From positions 44,699,637 through 44,763,636 of the forward strand of contig NC_073304.1 in assembly GCF_027595985.1 (NCBI RefSeq): a stretch of DNA of 64,000 bases, given 5' to 3'. Each line of letters begins with the position of its first letter. Position 1 is the first letter of the stretch. Positions 10,341 to 20,540 of this stretch are shown here, one piece after another. The DNA is from Sorex araneus. Taxonomy: Eukaryota; Chordata; Mammalia; Eulipotyphla; Soricidae. The notes beneath the pieces are model-generated. The model was given only the letters and a program-made list of their open reading frames with translations. It searched no databases and was not told the DNA's origin. A program made the position numbers and the translations under genes.

Positions 10341-10479
10341 TTGGGGATAGTGCAGATTTATTTATGTCTTCCAAAATTTAACCACATAAAATAAATATTT
10401 AAACGTACAGAGTCTTAGAACATAAAATGAACAACACAAATAGCTCTTTCAATTCAGTATTTTCTGAAATTGGTCTCTT

Positions 10480-10570
10480 TTGGGCTGTGGATGTGGTTGA
10501 GGGATAAGACATGTGACTTGCAGGTATGTGACCTGGGTTTGATGCTAAGAACAGCAAATTAATTAATTAA
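10480..10570 (+). mobile_element. SINE head fragment
   Basis: Weak tRNA-like head (TGAGGGATAAGACATGTGAC, GGGTTTGATGC). The rest is missing. Confidence 0.45.
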
Positions 10571-10686
10571 AAACTGGCTTCTTCAGAACATTCATTCCAC
10601 AGGGGATTAGTAAGTGCCATCCCAAAATATGAAAGGAAAATATCCACAAAACACTTAGAGAAATAGTGTTTAAAAGACAGTCTCAT

Positions 10687-10850
10687 TGGGGTCGGAGGTA
10701 TAGTACAGCAGGAAGGGAGTTTGCTTTGAATGCAGCCAACCCCCAAGCAATGTCAGAACTAGTTCCTGAGTGCAGAGCTAGAAGTAATCTCTGAGCATTG
10801 CTTGGCGTGACCCAAAAAGCAAAAAAAAAAAAAAAAGAGAGAGAGAGAGA
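10687..10850 (+). mobile_element. SINE type P with internal deletion
   Basis: The head reaches GCAGCCAACCC, then jumps to CCAAGCAATGTCAGAAC, deleting the B-box region. Poly(A) plus a GA-rich end. Confidence 0.82.
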
Positions 10851-11119
10851 TACTTAAATTGTCTAAAATTTTTGGAGTTTTAATAAATGAGTTTTATTTA
10901 AAGCAATGAGAAGGGACTATAGTTGCTTTGCTTTCCAAACATATTTTACTACAGTTTTTTCTTATCTTTTCTAAAGACATGTATATAGTAACTTTATTAA
11001 ATAGAGTTGTATCATCTCTAACACAGCAAATAGGGATTCTATTGTGCTTAGTATAGCATAATACCCTGCTTAGTGAAATCAGAGGCTTTATTATTGTTAC
11101 TATTATTATCATTATTATT

Positions 11120-11235
11120 TTAAGCAGTGTTGCTCAATAAAGCATGGAAGTTGGAGCACACATCCAGTTCTAATTCTCAAACACTCCCCATGGCAGGAGT
11201 TCTAAGCCCCTCCCTGTGCTATTCCTCTGGGCCCA
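11120..11235 (-). mobile_element. SINE fragment, decayed
   Basis: GCAGTGTTGCTCAATAAAGC at the left and CTGTGCTATTCCTCTGGGCCC at the right suggest an antisense copy with a scrambled middle. Confidence 0.45.
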
Positions 11236-11351
11236 GGAACTTGCTCCTATTTATAACTCAGGACCACAGATAGTGTCTGATACTTAGGAGCTTGTGAACG
11301 ATATGATGAAGCAATGAATTATTTCTCAACATAAAAAGAATATAAGACTTA

Positions 11352-11527
11352 GGGTCAGAGAGATAGTACAATGGGCAGGGTATTTGCCTTGCACACAGCC
11401 GACTCAGTTTCGATTTCTGGCACCACATATGGTCCCCCCAAGCCTTGCTGGAGTGATCCTGAGCACAATGCAATATTTCAGCTCTGAGCATTGTTGGGTG
11501 TGGACTCCACACCCTCCAAAAAAAAAA
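11352..11527 (+). mobile_element. SINE type P
   Basis: GGGTCAGAGAGATAGTACAATG head, body through GAGCATTGTTGGGTGTGGAC, and an A-rich end. Confidence 0.87.
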
Positions 11528-11705
11528 TCACTTGAAGAAAAACAAATTCACTTTAGGTTTTGTGGAAAATCAAGAATAAAGGCTTAATTAATAAATAGTA
11601 TCTGAAGTTATCTTTGTGACTTAATGTCTTTCACATTATTATGTTTCCACTAATAAAACTGCAAGGACAATTATTTAACAAAATTACTCTTAAGAATAAC
11701 ATATA

Positions 11706-11889
11706 TCGGGGGCTGGAGCAATAGCACAGCGGGTAGGGTGTTTGCCTTGCACGCGGCCGACCCGGGTTCGATTCCCAGCATCCCATATGGTCCCCTGAGC
11801 ACCGTCAGGAGTAATTCCTGAGTGCATGAGCCAGGAGTAACCCCTGTGCATCGCCGGGTGTGACCCAAAAACCAAAAAAAAAAGAAAAA
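11706..11889 (+). mobile_element. SINE type P, young-looking
   Basis: Almost consensus throughout, with perfect B box GGTTCGATTCC. Target repeat AAGAATAACATATA at 11692-11705 and 11890-11903. Confidence 0.96.
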
Positions 11890-11941
11890 AAGAATAACAT
11901 ATAAATTAGCAGGGCCTGAGAGATAGTACAGTGGATAATTA

Positions 11942-12263
11942 TTTTGGAGGAAGAGAGCAAGCTATGCTTCGTCTGGTGTATATGGAGGCACTTCCAAAAT
12001 GCCTGGGAAAGTCCTATTTATTGGTGTGGGTGGTGACTGAAAGGATTTTACGTTAAAATTATTTTTTAGGGGGCTGGAGCAATAGTACACTGGCCGATCC
12101 GGGTTCTATTCCCAGTATCCCATATGGTCCCCTGAGCACCGCCAGAGGTGATTCCTCAGTGCAAAGCCAGGAGTAACCCCTGTGCATCGTCAGGTGTGAC
12201 CCACAAAGCAAAAAAAATTTATTTTTGATTTATTTGCTTTTGTTTTGGGGCCACATTTGGCAG
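11942..12263 (+). repeat. Duplicated segment, copy 2
   Basis: Homologous to 8836-8996, in the same orientation, and inserted inside a SINE between GTGGATAA and CTTGCAAG. It ends in the same truncated antisense SINE tail (CTTTTGTTTTGGGGCCACATT). Confidence 0.83.
12069..12217 (+). mobile_element. SINE type P with head deletion, nested
   Basis: The sequence goes from GCAATAGTACACTGG directly to CCGATCCGGGTTC, losing about 25 bp of the anticodon-arm region. Nested in the duplicated segment. Confidence 0.85.
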
Positions 12264-12431
12264 TGTCTTGCAAGACCCTGACCTGAGTTCAATTCCCCAC
12301 ATCCCATTTGGTGCCTCAAGCACCACAAGGAGTATTCCTGAGGGCAGAGCCAGGAATTGAGCCCTGAACATTATGACAAAAACAAAAAATAACAATAACA
12401 TATAAATTAGGAACTTAAAAAAAACTGCCTA

Positions 12432-12596
12432 GGGCTGGTTGGAAAGATAGTACAGCAGGTAAGATGTTTGCCTAGTACGTGATAGTTCCCCATTTCATAC
12501 CAGCACCCTGTATGGTCCCCCAAGCATCACCAAGAATGATCCTTGAGCACAGAGCAAGTAGTAATCTCTAAACACTGCTGGGTTTGCACAAAATAT
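12432..12596 (+). mobile_element. SINE type P, old
   Basis: GGGCTGGTTGGAAAGATAGTAC head through GGTCCCCCAAGCATCACC to GCTGGGTTTGCAC. Confidence 0.82.
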
Positions 12597-12654
12597 TTTT
12601 CCTTTAATTTGCCTAGCTTTTCACGTTACTATCTGTGTATTTGCCTTTGCTCCT

Positions 12655-12760
12655 TGCACCTCTGGAAAGGCAATAGACATCATAGTTAATTAAGATCACA
12701 GGCTTTGGATTTAGTCTCAGACATCCCCTTCTACTTATTTCCTTCTATTCTTATAAGAGG
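12655..12760 (+). mobile_element. MIR-like ancient SINE fragment
   Basis: ATAGTTAATTAAGATCACAGG followed by CTTTGGATTTAGTCTCAGAC resembles the MIR 5' part. No target repeat is visible. Confidence 0.5.
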
Positions 12761-12764
12761 AAAT

Positions 12765-13100
12765 TTTCATACCCTAACAAAGTATGACATCATGCTAGAA
12801 AGGAAAGCGATCGTCAGTTGAATGACTGCATGAACCCGAGACTGCCCCAGACTGCATTCCCATGGTTTCCCACTCTGCTATTTATTTCAGTTTGGCATTT
12901 TGACAGAAAAAAAAATAATCTCATGACTTCAGCCTTGAACTAAATTTAGAGAGCTATTTTTTTTAATTTCTCGTGCTGATAAGCTTTATTAGCATAAAAA
13001 TTAACATAAGTGCACTTAGTTCTTCATCTATAGCAAGGATAGAATTATGATCTTCAGGAAAACTGATAAAAATAGCACACATAATAATTTTTTCATCTCA
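12765..13100. other. Unique non-coding stretch
   Basis: AT-rich. Nothing recognised. Confidence 0.5.
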
Positions 13101-13119
13101 GCAATTAAAGAAGCAGTGG

Positions 13120-13240
13120 GTGTGGTGGAGAGTGCAGTGGGCTGAAAGAAAATTTGGATTTGTATTCTGAAACATCATTTGATGACTGAGTAGACTTGTA
13201 CACATTAGTGAGTCTCTGTGTGAGAATTTAGATGAGTGCT
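13120..13240 (+). mobile_element. MIR-like ancient SINE fragment
   Basis: GGAGAGTGCAGTGGGCTGAAAG, TTGGATTTGTATTCTG and GTGAGTCTCTGTGTGAG follow MIR order, with heavy decay. Confidence 0.4.
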
Positions 13241-13263
13241 CTCAATGTTTAAAAAGTGTTTCA

Positions 13264-13422
13264 GGGGCAAATTATATAGTACAGCAGGCTGATCGGGTAC
13301 TTGCCTTGCACACAGTCAACCCAAGTTTGATCCCAGATAATACATATGGTCTTCTGAGGCATGCCAAGAGGGATCCCTGAGCACAGGACCAAAATTGGCC
13401 CCAAACCCAATTTAAAAAAAAA
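13264..13422 (+). mobile_element. SINE type P, old
   Basis: Sense copy with TATAGTACAGCAGG, TTGCCTTGCACACAGTC and B-box-like AGTTTGATCCC. Confidence 0.8.
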
Positions 13423-13504
13423 TCAGATTTCAAACAATACTCTGGGGATTACTTAAGTACATGCCTAAAATTTTCTTAAATTGTTCCTAATTTTGTTTAT
13501 TTTT

Positions 13505-13660
13505 TAGGGAGACTACACCTAGTAGTGCTGGGGGTCACTCCCACTTCTATTCTTGGGGATCACTCCCTGTGGTGCCTCGGGGTCAGGTGGTGCCACAAAT
13601 GGCATCTGGGCCACCCATATGCCAAGCAGGGCTCAGCTGGTTGAGCTCCCTCCAGCCTAA
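13505..13660 (-). mobile_element. SINE, old variant
   Basis: Antisense: GACTACACCTAGTAGTGCTG, GGGATCACTCCCTGTGGTGC, then CATATGCCAAGCAGGGC and CCCTCCAGCC. Confidence 0.6.
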
Positions 13661-14620
13661 ATGGTTCCCTTGGTTGTCTCATCCTACAATCTTTGACTAT
13701 CACCTCTCTTCCCTGCTCTGATTCTGAACCAGCAGAGAAAAAGTATAGAGTATAAGACTTTAGAGATTTGGATGTAAAAAACGAAGCAAAGTAAAACAGA
13801 AAACCCTAATTATTTACAAACACTACAGAACAAAACATGCTACAATCTGTGGCAAAGGAGATTTCTTAGAATTGAACCCACTCTTAGAAGACAACCCCTG
13901 CAGCTCAGACAATGAATTATTCCCAAACTCCCACCTGTAATAAGGTATAAGTAAAAATTTTAGAATGGAATAACAAGTGAAATTGTGGACTTTCCCACAA
14001 TTTCCCACAAAGAAAGATTTTTGTAAATGTTTTGTATTAGGTTGAGGAACTTACCTTTAGTTCATGATTTATTGAATTTTTTTCCTAAAAAAAGTATTGA
14101 ACTTTCATCCAGCATATATTGAAATAATGTGGTTGTTGTCCCTTTTCTATAAATCTAGTAAGTAATAGTAACTCATTTAAGGTTTTATTTTTTTTTTGTT
14201 TTTTTTTTTTCATTTAAGGTTTTAAAATAAACTTTCCAATCCAGGGATAAAACTCCTTGGCCAGTGTATAAAATCCTTTTTATATGTTGGTGGATTTACT
14301 TTGCTAGTATTTTGTTGAGAACCTTTATGTCTGTATTCATAAAAGATACTGTTTTTCAATTTTCTTGCCTTGGGATGCCTTTGGTTCGGGCATAATTATT
14401 CTGCCCTCAGAGACTAATCTGGGAAACATTCCCTCCTATATTTTTGAAGTGTTTATAAAGAATTAGGAAGAATGCTAGTATGAATTAGTATGATTTTTTA
14501 CTGTGTTTTACAGACTTTATCAGCAAGACACCTGGACCTGGACTAAGCTTTCCGATTAAGACAGGGCTACCAGACTAATCTTCCTTTTTATTTATCTTAA
14601 GGAAAATTTCTTTCTCTTTT
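13661..14620. other. Unique non-coding stretch
   Basis: No exon or repeat recognised except the poly(T) insertion at 14188-14210. Confidence 0.55.
14188..14210 (-). mobile_element. Bare poly(A)-only retro-insertion
   Basis: A T-run with one G is flanked by perfect 14-bp repeats CATTTAAGGTTTTA (14174-14187 and 14211-14224). This is what an extremely 5'-truncated L1-machinery insertion on the minus strand leaves. Confidence 0.75.
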
Positions 14621-14700
14621 CCCAATTTTTATTGAGGTTCCATGATATACATACTGTTAACTTCAATTTCATGCTCCCTTTTTATGAACTTGACATCAAC
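14612..14700 (-). mobile_element. Possible old L1 3' end
   Basis: TTTTTATTGAGGTTCCATGA and CATACTGTTAACTTCAATTTC resemble an antisense L1 3' terminus. Short and diverged. Confidence 0.35.
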
Positions 14701-15034
14701 TAATCCAGGATTTTTATCTGCCATTACAAGATATTTTACAGTAGTGTCTAAATTATGTTAAAAAAAAACTGGGGGAAAGTATGTGTGTCTGCTCAGAATG
14801 GTCATGACCTCCTGTTCCACCTCCATCTCTTGCACAGAGGCCTCTTGTCCTTCACCCTGACCAGAAGCCTCCTTGGATAGGAATTTTGGGGTCTGAAATT
14901 CAGCCCCATCTGGCAGATATTCTATAAAACCATCAGTTTCCAATGCATCAGGATTATTAGGAATACATCACAGATACACTTTGGGGAGTACATTCCAACC
15001 TCCTGAAATAGAATTTCTAGAAACATTTGTAAGA

Positions 15035-15201
15035 GGGGTCCTTGAGAAATAGTACAGTGAGTATGGTGCTTGCCTTGAAAGAAGCAGACCCAGGTTTAAT
15101 CCTTGGCATCCCATGTAGTACCTTGAGCCCTGCCAGGCGTGACTCTTGAGTTGGGAATAAGCCCTGAGAACCTTTAGGTCTGACCCAAAGCAAAAAAAAA
15201 A
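15035..15201 (+). mobile_element. SINE type P, old
   Basis: GGGGTCCTTGAGAAATAGTACAG head, GGTTTAATCCTTGGCATCCC, tail GTCTGACCCAAAGC plus poly(A). Confidence 0.85.
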
Positions 15202-15339
15202 GTTTTAAAATAATAGAATAAAGGGATTATTTTTATGTCCACAGGGGATTTTGATGCAGTCAATGATAGACTTTGAGAAATGTCTAGATTTGAGAATCAA
15301 TGCCCTATAACAAGTAAAATGCAAATAATAACGAAGTTG

Positions 15340-15535
15340 CATTTCATCTATGCTATGTATTGTACAACAGGCTGAATACTTTATATGACCTCATTTGAAC
15401 TTCATAACAATTGTAGAGTAGAAACACTTGTTTTTCCCATTTGGCATATGAGGAGACTGATACTTAGATCAATTAAGTCTTTCAGGTCACCTGATAGAAC
15501 TTGAACTCACAAAATAGGTAAACAACTTTTTAATT
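15340..15535 (-). mobile_element. MIR, antisense
   Basis: ATACTTTATATGACCTCATTTG, CTTCATAACAATTGTAGAGTAG, CATATGAGGAGACTGATACTTAG and CAGGTCACCTGATAGAAC follow the reverse MIR consensus in order. Confidence 0.72.
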
Positions 15536-15692
15536 TCTCGCTCTACCTACTAATCACAAATCATATACAGAGGCAAGAAGTCATTATATTACAACATGGA
15601 AATTCAATCAGAAAAAACAGTGTGGGAAATTCTGTAAGATAAATGACTTAGTTTGTGATTGCTGGTTTTGTTCTTTCATTTAAATGGCCTCT

Positions 15693-15845
15693 CCTGAGCC
15701 AGGGAGATAGTAGGGTGAAGTGCTTGCCTTGCATGAAGCCAAAACAGGCTTGATCTCCCATACCACATATGGTCCCCCTAATCCCTCAAGAAGTGGTCCC
15801 TGAGCACAGTTGAGTGTGACCCCCAAACTTAAATAAATAAATAAA
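15693..15845 (+). mobile_element. SINE type P
   Basis: CCTGAGCCAGGGAGATAGTAG head through CACATATGGTCCCCC, ending in AAATAAATAAATAAAG. Confidence 0.8.
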
Positions 15846-15869
15846 GTCTTCCCCCTCTCCACTTATTTT

Positions 15870-15964
15870 TTCTGTAGCCATGTCTGGGAGTGCACACTTG
15901 CTGTGGTGTCACTAGGATTTTATTTGGTGATGAGGTGCGGTGCCAGGGATCAAAATCGTGTCTT
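15870..15964 (-). mobile_element. SINE fragment
   Basis: Antisense remnant with GGTGCCAGGGATCAAAATCGTG. The boundaries are unclear. Confidence 0.4.
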
Positions 15965-15966
15965 CT

Positions 15967-16115
15967 GGGGCTGGAACAATAGTACAGTGGGTAAGGCACT
16001 CGCCTTGAACTCAACTGTCCTGGGATCGATCTATAGCATCTTTTATGGTTCACTGAGCACTGCCAGGAGTGATTTCTGAGCATAAGGGCAGGAGTAAAAC
16101 CTAAGCGTCACTGTG

Positions 16116-16120
<5 letters not shown>
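15967..16120 (+). mobile_element. SINE type P
   Basis: GGGGCTGGAACAATAGTACAG head and CACTGCCAGGAGTGATTTC body. The tail has become the adjoining (CA)n. Confidence 0.85.

Positions 16121-16124
<4 letters not shown>

Positions 16125-16152
<28 letters not shown>
16125..16152 (+). repeat. (CA)n microsatellite
   Basis: About 14 CA units directly after the SINE end. Confidence 0.95.
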
Positions 16153-16153
<1 letters not shown>

Positions 16154-16169
16154 TGTACCTTCATGCCTA

Positions 16170-16258
16170 GTTTTAGAGTCACACCCTGTGATGCTCAGGG
16201 ACTCTTCCCCATGAGGTGCTCTCTGAGCTCATGCACTTTAAGCTATCTTTCTGGCTTT
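16170..16258 (-). mobile_element. SINE fragment
   Basis: Antisense GAGTCACACCCTGTGATGCTC through CTATCTTTCTGGC, with the middle deleted. Confidence 0.6.
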
Positions 16259-16289
16259 AATAAATTCTAAAAAGCCTTCATAGATTTTA

Positions 16290-16448
16290 GGGCCAGAGAG
16301 ACAAGACAGAGTGGAAGGGTCTTGCCTTGCATGTGGCCTACCCAGCTTGATCCCCAGCAACTCATATGGGCTCCTGATCATTGCTAAAGGTCACTCATGA
16401 GCACAAAGTCAGGAATAGCCCCTGCATATCTTTGGGTGTGGCCCCAAG
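16290..16448 (+). mobile_element. SINE type P, old
   Basis: GGGCCAGAGAGACAAGACAGAG head, CTTGCATGTGGCCTACCC, CTTTGGGTGTGGCCCC. Confidence 0.8.
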
Positions 16449-16620
16449 CAGCTGTCTCCATGAAATGTTCATTTCAAAGGCATTGTATGTGCTCTTCAAG
16501 TGTATTAGCTCATGCAATCATGATACTCTCATATGATCTGGAATGACTATAGATGAGAAACGTGAGTAATGTTTCCCAAAGTGGAAGATACTACCCCAAC
16601 AGGAGACCCCTGAAACTGGA

Positions 16621-16621
<1 letters not shown>

Positions 16622-16662
<41 letters not shown>
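16622..16662 (+). repeat. (TG)n microsatellite
   Basis: About 20 uninterrupted TG units. Confidence 0.97.
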
Positions 16663-16664
<2 letters not shown>

Positions 16665-16727
16665 CTGAGGGAGTGCTTTCTTTTTGTTTGCTTAAAGAAA
16701 GTATTTCCAGAGTGCAATTGAGTAGTT

Positions 16728-16898
16728 TTCCCCTTCCCTCCCCTCCTCTTCCCTCCCCTTCCCTCCCCTCCCCTCCTCTCCTGTACCCTCCCCTTCCTTC
16801 CCCTCCCTTCCTTTTTCTTTCCTTCCTTTCCCTTCCCCTATTTCCCTATTTCTCTCTTTCTCTCTTTCCCTCCTTCCTTCTTCTCTCTTTCTCTCACC
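16728..16898 (+). repeat. Polypyrimidine tract (CCCTT-rich)
   Basis: About 170 bp almost purely C/T on the plus strand, in irregular CCCTTCC/CCTCCC units. It abuts the poly(T) side of the next SINE. Confidence 0.93.
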
Positions 16899-17045
16899 CT
16901 GTGGTGCTCAGGGTTTATTTTTGGCCCTGTGCCCAGGGATCACTCCTGGCAGTGATGAGGTGGGCCATATGTGATAATACAGATTGAACCCCTATGGACT
17001 TGTGAAAGGTAAGAGCCTTACCACTGTACTATTGTTCTGGCTCCA
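16899..17045 (-). mobile_element. SINE type P
   Basis: Antisense: CACCCTGTGGTGCTCAGGG to ACTATTGTTCTGGCTCC. Confidence 0.82.
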
Positions 17046-17046
17046 G

Positions 17047-17093
17047 TTTTGTTTTGTTTTGTTTCGCTTTGTTTTGTTTTGTTTTGTTTTTTT
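17047..17093 (+). repeat. (GTTTT)n microsatellite
   Basis: About nine GTTTT units with one TTTCGC interruption. Confidence 0.93.
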
Positions 17094-17109
17094 CTGAAGT
17101 GAAAGCAGT

Positions 17110-17200
17110 AGGTCAGATAAGCTTAGGAAACTCTGTAAAGCTTAGGTAAATTAAGCAACTTTTCTGAGATCATACACAGGCTAAGAATCAAATCGGAATA
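17110..17200 (-). mobile_element. MIR-like fragment, antisense
   Basis: TAAATTAAGCAACTTTTCTGAG and ATCATACACAGGCTAAGAATC follow the reverse MIR pattern. Short. Confidence 0.45.
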
Positions 17201-17285
17201 ATAGAGCTCCAAATATTATTATATAATAGAGCTCCTACCACCCCATACACTGAATAATAAGCTATACAGTAGTCACAGATTTCTT

Positions 17286-17466
17286 CTTTTTTCTTTCCTT
17301 TTTTGGTTTTTGGTTCACACCCAGTGGTGCTCAGGGCTAACTCCTGTCTTTGTGCTCAGGGATCACTCCTGGAGGGCTCAGGGGAACAACATGGAATACC
17401 AGGAATCAAACCCAGGTCAGTCACATGTAAGGAAAGTGCCCTGCCCACTGTACTATTACTCTGCTT
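17286..17466 (-). mobile_element. SINE type P, outer
   Basis: Antisense copy. Its target repeat TCACAGATTTCTT lies at 17273-17285 and again just past the next SINE (about 17660), so that SINE inserted at this copy's edge. Confidence 0.85.
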
Positions 17467-17483
17467 CTTCATCATGGGTTTTC

Positions 17484-17655
17484 TCTTTTTTTTTTCAATT
17501 TTTGGGCCACAGCAGGCAATACTCAGGGATTACTCCTGACTCTGTGCTCAAGAATGACTCCTCAAAGTACTTAGGGGACTATATGGGATGCCTAGGGGCA
17601 AACGCAGGTCAGCCACATACAAGGCAAGCCCCCACTGTACAATCTCTCCAGCCCT
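17484..17655 (-). mobile_element. SINE type P, inserted at edge of previous
   Basis: Antisense: TTTTTGGGCCACAGCAGGC to AATCTCTCCAGCCC, flanked by CTTCATCA on both sides. Confidence 0.87.
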
Positions 17656-17689
17656 TCATCACAGATTTCTTAATACATAATAAAATGAA

Positions 17690-18827
17690 GGGATAAGAGA
17701 ATCAAATTAAATGCCATTGTTCTTATTCAAGATAAGAATTTGTAGCCCGTGCTTCTCCAACTTGGAAGAGATTAATCCCAACCACCAGCTGCTATGAGTT
17801 TATTAGTGGGCAGCAAAGATACGTGCTACTAAACAGGATTGATTTATAAGTTCCAGATGTGAAAGAGAAGAGCCATTAACTCTTTTTCTATGTACCATGG
17901 ACGACAGTAATAAAAACAGTTTAAGGCATTACATTAATTAACAGCAATTACTCTTTTTTTTTTCAGGACACAGGGTTTAATGTTACTTTCTTTTCCTCCA
18001 AAATATAGTCAATATGTACTGGGGTAAAATATCTAAGGATACTATCTGAAACCAGGACAAAAAATGAACTCATGTTTGGATTTTGTTAATACATCTATTG
18101 TCCATTTAAATGATTTTTATCTTTGCTCTCTTGTGTCTTCCTTAAAGGTCTTGTTGTTTGTTGACATTTGATAGTGCATTTACACTTCATACATAAAAGA
18201 TTTCACAGTAGGAACTCAGCTTGGCCACTGCTTTTACCCAAAATTTTCACTACTTAACAATTATAATATGGTGGCGTCTTTCTTAAGCTAATAAATTAGC
18301 AGTTAGTATCTAGTAGAAATTAGAGAGAAGATATTTATGTACCAAATATTACCCTTTGTAACTAAATCTTTAGGTTTTTAAAAAATCTCTTCAGCAGTCT
18401 ATGATGAAGTCACTCACAACTGAATGTATATTTACATGTGCTTCATAGGCTCTAGAAATATTTTTAGATGTTCTACTGTGTTCTGTCAGAATGTGGGATA
18501 TAACACAATGTGGGGCATAACACAATGGTCTAATAAGGAAGAGATTTAAACGTCCAAGGGGGAAGGAGGATTATGAAGTCAATCTTGAAGCAATTAAACT
18601 CAGTATCTGATAGAATTTTATTCCTGGGCTGAGAGAATAATTAACGGCTTTGAAGAATGTTTGGCTCCTTGTTTAGAGCAAAAGTCTGTTTTCCAAGGAG
18701 CCACTTTAAATCCAGTATCTCTATTGTTTAAAGCAGTGGTAATTTCTCTCTTTGGGTCTGTTACCCATTTCACCTACAAGCTGAAATCAAAGGGATGTAG
18801 GAGTCAGACATAGGGAATTAGTTACAC
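17690..18827. other. Unique non-coding stretch, 1.1 kb
   Basis: No SINE, L1 or exon recognised. It is one of the two longest repeat-free stretches in the intergenic half, hence a candidate for conserved non-coding DNA. Confidence 0.6.
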
Positions 18828-18843
18828 GAAAGGTAAATGACAA

Positions 18844-19032
18844 GGGGCTGGAGCGATAGCACAGCGGGGAGGGAGTTTGCCTTGCATGCCGCCGACCCGG
18901 GTTCGATTCCCAGCATCCCATATGGTCCCCTGAGCACCGCCAGGAGTGATTCCTGAGTGCATGAGCCAGGAGTAACCCCTGAGCATCGCCGGGTGTGACC
19001 CAAAAAGAAAAAAAAAAAAAAAAAAAAAAAAA
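18844..19032 (+). mobile_element. SINE type P, youngest-looking
   Basis: Near-consensus, perfect B box, poly(A) of about 25. Perfect 16-bp target repeat GAAAGGTAAATGACAA at 18828-18843 and 19033-19048. Confidence 0.97.
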
Positions 19033-19340
19033 GAAAGGTAAATGACAAGCATGAACCGTTATTTCTAGAACAACAAATTCCAAAAATTAAATAGCCAAAG
19101 GTAATATGTAAACAAGAAATGCTACAATACAAATTATTGTCATGACTGCCTTGAGAGCTGCAGAAATAGGATTCTGAATGCTTTACCATAGGGGCCTGAG
19201 AAGGCTTTGTAAACTAGACAACTTTCCATTTATTCTGAATGAAGTCTTGCTCTCCTCTAATTACTTTATTAGGACTCCCTTTAGAATATCTTAAATTAGA
19301 AAGAAAAAATTGTAGTGTCTTTTTTCATAAGAAATTTTTT

Positions 19341-19531
19341 GGGGGGCTGGAGCAATAGCACAGCAGGTAGGGCGTTTGCCTTGCATGCAGCCAACCAGGT
19401 TCGATTCCCAGCATCCCATATGGTCCCCTGAGCACCACCAGAAGAAATTTCTGAACGCAGAGCCAGGAGTAACACCTGTGCATTGCTGGGTATGACCTGA
19501 AAAGCAAAAAAAAAAAAAAAAGAAGAAGAAG
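19341..19531 (+). mobile_element. SINE type P, well preserved
   Basis: GGGGGGCTGGAGCAATAGCAC head, poly(A) then AAG repeats. Imperfect flank ATAAGAAATTTTT / ATAAGAGTTTTT. Confidence 0.93.
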
Positions 19532-19552
19532 AATAAGAGTTTTTGGGGTGGG

Positions 19553-19718
19553 GGCAGGGAGATAGCTTAAAGGCTAGAGTATGTGCTTTGCATGAGAAAG
19601 CCTTGGGTTCAATCCCTGTAACTGTATGGTCTCCCAAACACCATTTGATGTGACCCTTGAACACAGAGCCAGGAATAAGCCCTTGGATTCTCTGGGTGTG
19701 ATTCAAAAACAAAAAGGA
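19553..19718 (+). mobile_element. SINE type P, old
   Basis: GGGGCAGGGAGATAGCTTAAAG head, GGGTTCAATCCC, CTCTGGGTGTGATTC. Confidence 0.83.
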
Positions 19719-19779
19719 AGAGATGAGGAATTGGGGGAGGAGGAGATTAAAAAAAAATTGTATTACAAAAATCTGATCT

Positions 19780-19880
19780 TGGGTTACAGATGGTATAGGG
19801 GCTAAGGCACATACTTTGCATGCAGGTTAGATGCTGACACCACATGGCCTCCTGAGCATCAGTGGGTGTAGCCCTGAAGC
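19780..19880 (+). mobile_element. SINE fragment, old
   Basis: GGTATAGGGGCTAAGGCAC, CTTTGCATGCAGG and CACATGGCCTCCTGAGCATC. Sequence beyond this (to 20080) is not clearly assignable. Confidence 0.5.
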
Positions 19881-20254
19881 CCTCTTGCACCACTAAGGTG
19901 ACCCCGGTGATCTCAGAATCACAGGGTTCAGGCAGCACTGCATCCTTGGGCCCCTGCGTTGAAACACTGACACAGTTGGTACAGTGTCACTGGAATTGAA
20001 CCTAAGGCCCCTGAATTCTGCTCGGGAGCATTGCCCACACATCCCCCAAACAGGAAAAACCCAATAACCAGATCTGGCCAAGAGGGTTGAAGGATTTTTT
20101 CTAAAAAACAAAATTATAAAATATTTGGAAACATATCTTTTCTTATGTGGGATTTAAATTTTCCTGAAATAGTTATGTTCTCTTCAAAGAAACATTTGAA
20201 TATAATTTGGTGGCAGGCAAACCACGAGGCAAGAATCCTTCACTTAGGGCCATT

Positions 20255-20407
20255 GAGAGGGGGGCTGTATGCTCAGGGTTACTCCCAGCTCTGTGTTCAG
20301 CTCTGTATTACTCCCGATGGTGCTCGGGGGACCATATGGGATGCTGGGGATTGTACCCTGGTCAGCAAGGCAAGCACTCTACCTGCTATACTATCTCTCC
20401 AGCCCCC
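20255..20407 (-). mobile_element. SINE type P with short tail duplication
   Basis: Antisense copy with CAGCTCTGT repeated in the body. Target repeat TCACTTAGGGCCATT / TCACTAAGGGTCATT at 20240-20254 and 20408-20422. Confidence 0.88.
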
Positions 20408-20540
20408 TCACTAAGGGTCATTTAAATGATGAAAGACAATAATCCCAACCCACACGAGAGATAGTACAATAAACTTGTTAAATTTCTTACTGTTATTAAA
20501 TATGTCTTACAAAAATGATAGAACATGTCAAGAAAATATC

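Larger units (their letters stand above)
11910..12393 (+). mobile_element. Mosaic SINE carrying foreign sequence
   Basis: A SINE head (GGGCCTGAGAGATAGTACAG) and a matching SINE body (CTTGCAAGACCCTGACC through the CAAAAAC tail) are separated by about 330 bp copied from the 8836-8996 region, itself interrupted by another SINE. The whole unit lies between AATAACATATAAATTAG repeats (11893-11909 and 12394-12410). Confidence 0.8.

Noticed and set aside
11710..11775. tRNA-like sequence with intact A and B boxes
   Set aside because: It lacks a foldable acceptor stem and continues into a SINE body. It is a SINE head, not a tRNA gene; the same holds for all other copies.
14758..14943. 61-residue acidic minus-strand frame starting METDGFIEYL
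   Set aside because: It looks protein-like by composition, but no family was recognised, there are no splice sites around it and it is short. A conservation test would decide.
18787..19189. Many ORFs containing HTRRCTGVTPGSCTQE or GPYGMLGIEPGSAACKAN, here and throughout
   Set aside because: These are antisense translations of the same SINE, recurring wherever it occurs.
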